DNA of 8,684 nt from CAZJKO01 sp964546995 (GTDB lineage: Bacteria > Bacillota_I > Bacilli_A > RF39 > UBA660). Below the pieces are notes generated by a model. It was not told where the DNA came from, ran no database searches, and saw nothing but the letters and a program-made list of their open reading frames with translations. Numbering within the stretch: the stretch's first letter is position 1; each line of letters begins with the position of its first letter. Both the position numbers and the translations under genes were made by a program. The stretch spans positions 1-8,684 of the forward strand of contig CAZJKO010000043.1 in assembly GCA_964546995.1 (NCBI GenBank), given 5' to 3'. Shown piece by piece: positions 4,793-8,684 of the stretch.

Positions 4793-5676
4793 AGAATTCG
4801 CAAATAGTGGTTAGCTTCTCTTAGCACATGATCTGCTAGGAGTGGTACGATAATGGATCTAATTTGGCATTCGACAATGCCTTTGGTTCCCGTTTGGTTG
4901 AATGCTTTGAATTTTTCTGTCAATTCCTCGTCTTTCTTGTTATCATGATTAAAATTGATTCCTAAATTTCGCATTTCTTGCATTAATTCTTGATAACGTT
5001 TGGCAAATTCATTTGCTTCATGAATTACTTTGCTTTCACTAGGGTCCATTAATCCTCTTATGAAAAGAGCATGCTCCATCATGATTTCATTCCAAAAGCG
5101 CCGTTGGCCTTCTTTATCTCCTTCGATCGTTTGATTGTTTTCTAAACGATTCATATAAGCTAAATAGAGTTTTGCTTCTTCAATCAAATGATCGATCATC
5201 AAGGGATAGTTGTAAGTAAAGATCTGACAAGTTAAGACATTGTCTAATATTTGTTTTTGGTAAGTAATAAAGTTTTCGAGAAGAAATCTTGCTCTTTTGT
5301 TTATTGGTCTTACGTAATTTACCATTTCTTCAGTTATATTTTCACTTCTTCCACTAGTTAGATTGGCTTCTAATACCGTTACATTGGTATCGATGGGAAT
5401 TCCTGTAAGAGTACTTGTTTTCTGTTCTGCTTTTATGGTGTAATTCGTAATTAATTCTTGGGATGTAATTATTTCAGGACTTACGATATTGTTACTTAGG
5501 TGAATGGCTTGTTCTAAGATCACTTTAAACTCATTTTGGTATTTTTCGGCTTCCATTATTAGTGGTTTATCTTTAGGGGTAAAGCCCGCTTCTAAAAATA
5601 GAGCATGTTCTTTCATGATTCTTGCGAAAAAAAGATGGAGCTCCAAGGAGTTCCTTACGTAATTTGATCTATTCAT
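4777..5676 (-). CDS. DUF2935 protein, duplicated four-helix-bundle (possible metal-binding)
   Basis: The 299-residue, almost entirely helical protein matches the DUF2935 family found mainly in Bacillota, whose members are ferritin-like helical bundles of unknown function. It is an internal duplication. IMKEHALFLEAG (residues 20-31) with a following E42 matches IMMEHALFIRGL (198-209) with E220. PLMIDHLIEEAKLYL (158-172) matches PLLADHVLREANHYL (278-292). The repeated acidic/His residues (E23/H24, D162/H163, E166/E167; E201/H202, D282/H283, E287) are candidate metal ligands by analogy with ferritin-like proteins. That is inference. There is no signal peptide or membrane segment, so it is probably cytosolic. 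The ribosome binding site AGGAGG is inside a predicted hairpin. The TAA stop lies in the loop of a possible terminator. Confidence 0.85.
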   Translation of the reverse strand: MNRSNYVRNSLELHLFFARIMKEHALFLEAGFTPKDKPLIMEAEKYQNEFKVILEQAIHLSNNIVSPEIITSQELITNYTIKAEQKTSTLTGIPIDTNVTVLEANLTSGRSENITEEMVNYVRPINKRARFLLENFITYQKQILDNVLTCQIFTYNYPLMIDHLIEEAKLYLAYMNRLENNQTIEGDKEGQRRFWNEIMMEHALFIRGLMDPSESKVIHEANEFAKRYQELMQEMRNLGINFNHDNKKDEELTEKFKAFNQTGTKGIVECQIRSIIVPLLADHVLREANHYLRILKEKK

Positions 5677-5680
5677 TTTA

Positions 5681-5718
5681 TCCTCCTAACTTTCTTTACA
5701 ATATATGTGTTAGGAAGA
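5681..5718 (-). promoter_or_regulatory. Hairpin sequestering the ribosome binding site of the DUF2935 gene
   Basis: On the minus-strand RNA, UCUUCCUAAC (5718-5709) can pair with GUUAGGAGGA (5690-5681). This forms a 10-bp stem with one G-U pair and an 18-base loop. The 3' arm contains the whole AGGAGG Shine-Dalgarno site for the ATG at 5676, so the folded form would block translation. No aptamer is recognisable in the 59-bp gap. It could be an RNA thermometer, a switch, or coupling to translation of the upstream dehydrogenase. Confidence 0.5.
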
Positions 5719-5735
5719 ACTTTCTTGCTTCTTTG

Positions 5736-6494
5736 TTACCGTTTCTTTTTGCGTTGGATGTTATAAGTGATTTTCATCAATGTGTTATCAGAGATAAAGC
5801 GACCAAAGAATTTGGCACATTTCATTTTAAAACCTGGGATGATTACTAATTTTCCTTTTAACATGTTGTCGATCGCATACTTGGCAACATCGTTACTCGT
5901 TAGTGGTTTTACGGAGAAAGACACACCTGCAACTTTGTTAAAGTTGGTATCGACAGGTCCTGGGCAAAGGCAAGATATGTGAACATTACTATGTTTGGTT
6001 GTTTTCTTTAATTCCATTGCGATCGCTTCTGTTAATCTTAGTACATAGGCTTTACTAGCATAGTAACTTGCCATCAAAGGTCCTGGTCCAAAGGATGCAC
6101 TACTCGATACATTTAGGATGTAGCCATAGTTCTTTTTTTTCATGTCTCTTAAAAACATTTTGGTTAGAATGTGGACTGCTTTGATGTTTACTTCGAGCAT
6201 TTCTATTTCTTTGGTGAGATCTGTTTTGGTAAAGGTTCCATATACGCCAAAACCAGCATTGTTAATTAGAATATCGATATCTTCATTTCGGCATAGAATG
6301 TAGAGTTCTTTGACTTTTTGTTCACTACTTAAATCCGTGACAATAATTTTGGATTTGGTTTTTAGTTTTTGTTGTACTGCTTCTAATTTATCGCGATTTC
6401 TTGCTACTAAGATTAAATCGTATCCTAATTCTGATAAGTAAATGGCCATATCTTTTCCGATGCCACTGGATGCTCCTGTCACTAATGCTTTCAT
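5736..6494 (-). CDS. Short-chain dehydrogenase/reductase (classical SDR), substrate unknown
   Basis: The 252-residue product is a classical SDR, a Rossmann-fold NAD(P)(H)-dependent oxidoreductase. The cofactor motif TGASSGIG is at residues 6-13, NNAG at 78-81, the active-site asparagine at N103, a serine (S131) in NVSSSAS, and the catalytic YxxxK at Y144/K148. CPGPVDT at 177-183 follows the usual pattern. A basic residue (R32) after the second beta strand hints at NADP preference, as inference only. It resembles the DltE/YqjQ-like group of uncharacterised Bacillota reductases, but no substrate can be assigned. The hydrophobic and basic C-terminus (225-252) is slightly extended. AGAGGTGG precedes the ATG. 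It sits between the rplQ terminator and the DUF2935 gene, probably as its own transcription unit, possibly reading into DUF2935. Confidence 0.93.
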   Translation of the reverse strand: MKALVTGASSGIGKDMAIYLSELGYDLILVARNRDKLEAVQQKLKTKSKIIVTDLSSEQKVKELYILCRNEDIDILINNAGFGVYGTFTKTDLTKEIEMLEVNIKAVHILTKMFLRDMKKKNYGYILNVSSSASFGPGPLMASYYASKAYVLRLTEAIAMELKKTTKHSNVHISCLCPGPVDTNFNKVAGVSFSVKPLTSNDVAKYAIDNMLKGKLVIIPGFKMKCAKFFGRFISDNTLMKITYNIQRKKKR

Positions 6495-6512
6495 GCTACC
6501 ACCTCTATTTTC

Positions 6513-6521
6513 ATTATATCA
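6513..6521 (-). promoter_or_regulatory. Extended -10 promoter for the dehydrogenase gene
   Basis: The minus strand reads TGATATAAT, a full TGN-TATAAT extended -10 element, overlapping the T-tail of the rplQ terminator. The hexamer 17 bp upstream (TAGCAA) is a poor -35, which extended -10 promoters tolerate. Counting about 7 bases past the -10 puts the start of transcription just before the AGAGGTGG ribosome binding site, giving a leader of only about 12 to 14 bases. Confidence 0.6.
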
Positions 6522-6546
6522 AAACAAAAAGACTATTGCTAGTCTC
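6521..6546 (-). terminator. Intrinsic terminator of the ribosomal/rpoA operon
   Basis: On the minus strand, directly after the rplQ stop, AGACTA-GCAA-TAGTCT forms a 6-bp perfect stem with a 4-base loop. It can gain a G-U pair at the base, and is followed by TTTTGTTTT. Stem at 6530-6535/6540-6545, T-rich tail below 6530. Position and structure both fit a Rho-independent terminator separating the alpha operon from the downstream dehydrogenase gene. Confidence 0.8.
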
Positions 6547-6891
6547 TTATTTTACTAATTCTAAAGTGACGATTAAGGCGTCATCTCCACGACGTTCATC
6601 CATCTTTAGAATTCTTGTATATCCACCATTTCTATTTTCATAACGTTTTGCTAAGTCATCAAATACTTTTTTAACAACTTCTTCGTCATTGTGAACAAAA
6701 GCTAATGCTTTACGTCTTGCAACTAGGCTACCATCTTTTCCGTAAGTAATCATTTTATCGACAAATTTACGAACTTCTTTGGCTCTTGTTTCAGTAGTCT
6801 TGATGCTTTCGTTTAAAATTACTTGTTTGGTCAATGTTGCAAGCATACTTCTTCTATGCTTTACTGTGCGACCTAATTTTCTATATGCCAT
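6547..6891 (-). CDS. rplQ: 50S ribosomal protein L17
   Basis: L17 is a large-subunit protein near the peptide exit tunnel. The 114-residue product begins MAYRKLGRTVKHRRSMLATL and contains TTETRAKEVRKFVDKMI. It ends with the characteristic GGYTRILKMDERRGDDA followed by the hydrophobic LELVK terminus. Length is normal for bacterial L17. AGGAGG lies about 6 bases before the ATG, only 15 bp after rpoA. This is the last gene of the alpha operon here, because a good intrinsic terminator begins immediately after its TAA stop. Confidence 0.98.
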   Translation of the reverse strand: MAYRKLGRTVKHRRSMLATLTKQVILNESIKTTETRAKEVRKFVDKMITYGKDGSLVARRKALAFVHNDEEVVKKVFDDLAKRYENRNGGYTRILKMDERRGDDALIVTLELVK

Positions 6892-6906
6892 AATTTCCTC
6901 CTACTT

Positions 6907-7857
6907 TTAATCTTCATCTCGTAAAACAAGTCCTAAATCGCGGATTTTGTCTAAGACTTCTTTTAACGATTTCTTTCCTAAATTACGGATCTTCATCATG
7001 TCAGTTTCACTTTTATTCACTAGATCTTGTAATGTATGAATACCAGCACGTTTTAAACAGTTATAAGCACGAACAGAGAAATCTAAATCTTCGATGGTCG
7101 TCTCTAACGCTTTTACTTTTGGATCTTCTGTTTTTTCGATCATGAGTCCTGTTACGTCTGCAATCTTACTTAAGTCTGTTAAGAGTGTGAAATGTTCTAT
7201 TAGAATGCGACTGGCTAAGGCAACTGCTTCTTCTGGTTTGATCGAACCGTTTGTCCATACTTCTAGTATTAATTTATCGTAGTTTTCGTTTTGCCCTACA
7301 CGAGCACTTTCTACTTCGTAGGCAACACGTTCAATTGGAGAGTATAATGAATCAACTGCGATCATTCCTACTTTTTTGTTGTCTAGAAGTTTTTTGTTTT
7401 CTTCGCTTCTTACATATCCACGACCGTTTGTTACCGTCATTTCAATGTTGAGTGAGCCACCTTTGGCAAGGGTTGCAATGACTTGATCTTTGTTCATGAT
7501 TTCGATATCACTATCGACTTCGATATCACCTGCTGTTACAACACCTTCTTCTTTGGCATGAAGACGCATTACTTTGGTTTCATTCGAATGATTTTTTACT
7601 ACGATACTCTTTAAGTTTAAGATGATCGTCGTCACATCTTCGACAACACCATCCATCGTTTGAAATTCGTGTTGAACTCCATCGATTTTGATACTACTGA
7701 TACTAGATCCTGGAAGACTTGATAACATGACGCGACGTAGGGCGTTACCTAGGGTATTACCAAATCCTCTTTCCAGTGGTTCTAGTTCGAACTTTCCATA
7801 AAAATTGTTTTCTACATAATCCGTAATTTTATATATTGGTTTTTCAAATTGTAACAT
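6907..7857 (-). CDS. rpoA: DNA-directed RNA polymerase subunit alpha
   Basis: The alpha subunit dimerises to nucleate assembly of RNA polymerase, and its C-terminal domain binds UP-element DNA and activators. At 316 residues it is full length. The N-terminal domain contains the dimerisation region with LERGFGNTLGNALRR at about residues 28-42. A linker near residues 240-255 leads to the C-terminal domain. There, R263 in DFSVRAYNCLKRAGI corresponds to the DNA-contacting arginine (R265 in E. coli), and RNLGKKS at 291-297 is the helix-hairpin-helix-like segment. A GGGAGGTT ribosome binding site precedes the ATG. It lies 22 bp after rpsK and 15 bp before rplQ, the normal operon position. Confidence 0.98.
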   Translation of the reverse strand: MLQFEKPIYKITDYVENNFYGKFELEPLERGFGNTLGNALRRVMLSSLPGSSISSIKIDGVQHEFQTMDGVVEDVTTIILNLKSIVVKNHSNETKVMRLHAKEEGVVTAGDIEVDSDIEIMNKDQVIATLAKGGSLNIEMTVTNGRGYVRSEENKKLLDNKKVGMIAVDSLYSPIERVAYEVESARVGQNENYDKLILEVWTNGSIKPEEAVALASRILIEHFTLLTDLSKIADVTGLMIEKTEDPKVKALETTIEDLDFSVRAYNCLKRAGIHTLQDLVNKSETDMMKIRNLGKKSLKEVLDKIRDLGLVLRDED

Positions 7858-7879
7858 GAAACTAACCTCCCTTTATTTA

Positions 7880-8263
7880 TTAACCACGAGGACGTTTTGG
7901 TGGGCGACATCCATTATGTGGAATTGGCGTAACATCAGTAATTGCCGTTACTTCAAGACCTGCTGTTTGAAGGGAACGGATAGCCGTTTCTCTTCCTGGA
8001 CCTAATCCTTTTACAAATACTTCTACTTTACGCATGCCAAGATCGTATGCGGCTTTTCCTGCTGCTTCTGCAGCGGTTCCTGCAGCAAATGGCGTCGATT
8101 TTTTACTACCTTTAAATCCAAGTGCTCCACTAGATGCCCAACTAATTGCATTACCTTCTTTGTCTGTAATGGTGGTAATGGTATTGTTAAATGTCGAATG
8201 AATGTGTGCAATTCCTTCTGGTACATTCTTTTTGACTTTTCTTTTTCTCGTCTTATAAGCCAT
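7880..8263 (-). CDS. rpsK: 30S ribosomal protein S11
   Basis: S11 forms part of the platform of the small subunit near the mRNA exit and E site. The 127-residue product shows the family landmarks in order: a basic N-terminus (MAYKTRKRKVKKNVPEG), the HIHSTFNNTI strand, the SWASSGALGFKGSKKSTPFAA core and the invariant end PHNGCRPPKRPRG. Length is typical. In the core, the glutamine common after STPFAA is replaced by glycine, a minor difference. AAAGGAGGTT precedes the ATG. It lies second among the genes fully visible in the alpha operon, 22 bp before rpoA, giving coordinated production of S13, S11, alpha subunit and L17. Confidence 0.98.
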   Translation of the reverse strand: MAYKTRKRKVKKNVPEGIAHIHSTFNNTITTITDKEGNAISWASSGALGFKGSKKSTPFAAGTAAEAAGKAAYDLGMRKVEVFVKGLGPGRETAIRSLQTAGLEVTAITDVTPIPHNGCRPPKRPRG

Positions 8264-8289
8264 AGTTTAACCTCCTTTTTTATTTATCC

Positions 8290-8658
8290 TTACGCTTTTT
8301 TCTTGTTTGCTACGGTTTTTCCTTTACCTTTACGAGTTCTTGCATTTCTAGATGTTCTTTGTCCTCTTACTGGTAAGCCTTTTTTATGACGTGTTCCTTG
8401 GTATGAATTAATTTCCATTTTGGTTTTAATGTTCATACTTACTTCACGACGTAAATCACCTTCTGTTAAGTGATTAGATACTTCATCACGAACGCGATTT
8501 AATTCTTCGTTCGATAGATCTTTCACTCTTTTCGATGGTTCTACGTTTGCATTTTTTAAAATTGTTTTAGCTAATTGTCTTCCAATTCCGTAGATATACG
8601 TTAAACTAATTTCTACTTGTTTATCATTTGGAATATCTACACCTTTAATACGTGCCAT
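8290..8658 (-). CDS. rpsM: 30S ribosomal protein S13
   Basis: This 122-residue protein is S13, which sits in the head of the small subunit, contacts 16S rRNA and P-site tRNA and forms bridges to the large subunit. The N-terminus (MARIKGVDIPNDKQ) and the YGIG segment near residues 23-26 match the helix-two-turn-helix part of the family. The basic C-terminal tail carries the diagnostic GTRHKKGLPVRGQRT and NARTRKG stretches and ends in a lysine-rich tail, as expected. Length is normal. The start is fixed by an AGGAGGTG ribosome binding site about 7 bases upstream. It is co-transcribed with rpsK, whose start lies 26 bp beyond its TAA stop. The operon promoter is outside the window. Confidence 0.98.
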   Translation of the reverse strand: MARIKGVDIPNDKQVEISLTYIYGIGRQLAKTILKNANVEPSKRVKDLSNEELNRVRDEVSNHLTEGDLRREVSMNIKTKMEINSYQGTRHKKGLPVRGQRTSRNARTRKGKGKTVANKKKA

Positions 8659-8673
8659 AGTTTACACCTCCTA

Positions 8674-8684
8674 TTATCCTTGTC
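8674..8684 (-). CDS. rpmJ: 50S ribosomal protein L36, last codons only (partial)
   Basis: Only the 3' end is inside the window. Read on the minus strand, the edge gives an incomplete codon ending in GA, then CAA, GGA and TAA, which fits Arg-Gln-Gly-stop. L36 proteins commonly end in Arg-Gln-Gly, and rpmJ normally lies directly upstream of rpsM in Bacillota, so gene order and residues agree. The stop sits 15 bp before the rpsM start. Two complete codons are very little evidence and the identification leans on synteny. The sequence just right of the window would settle it. Confidence 0.5.

Noticed and set aside
6495..6546. Known riboswitch before the dehydrogenase gene
   Set aside because: The gap is only 52 bp and is fully explained by a terminator, an extended -10 promoter and a ribosome binding site.
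8023..8226. Second minus-strand reading frame inside rpsK
   Set aside because: It is an alternate frame of the highly conserved S11 gene, with no ribosome binding site of its own.

Overview
The window looks like chromosomal DNA of a low-GC Bacillota (Bacilli-like) bacterium, possibly an uncultured gut or Mollicutes-related lineage. This rests on the A+T-rich sequence, strong AGGAGG-type ribosome binding sites, consensus sigma-A promoters, and the Firmicute order rpmJ-rpsM-rpsK-rpoA-rplQ followed by an ECF-transporter-like module and truA. The standard code is in use: tryptophans are TGG and no gene is broken by TGA. All twelve substantial genes, and the rpmJ fragment, lie on the minus strand, so transcription runs from high to low coordinates.

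Right part (8684 to 6547): the alpha operon. It holds the last codons of rpmJ, then rpsM (S13), rpsK (S11), rpoA (RNA polymerase alpha) and rplQ (L17). Gaps are 15 to 26 bp, each with a strong Shine-Dalgarno site, and a clear intrinsic terminator follows rplQ.

Middle (6494 to 1692): two genes not usually found here, a classical short-chain dehydrogenase and a two-domain DUF2935 protein. The DUF2935 ribosome binding site is buried in a predicted hairpin. A sigma-A promoter then precedes an overlapping ecfA1-ecfA2-ecfT-like module and truA. The position is the canonical Firmicute site for the energy-coupling module, but both ATPases have lost most of their catalytic motifs and the membrane subunit is short and divergent. 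This is the most unusual biology in the window.

Left part (1660 to 1): where rplM-rpsI often follow truA, there are two tandem paralogues with a DUF4097-like beta-repeat C-terminus. They are about 90% identical over roughly 175 residues but have unrelated N-termini. A perfect TTGACA-N17-TATAAT promoter overlapping the end of truA drives the first. A repeated leader and another strong promoter at the left edge imply a third member just outside the window. The A-B gap lacks a 66-bp promoter-bearing segment that is present beyond B and is flanked there by TTATGTGG direct repeats.
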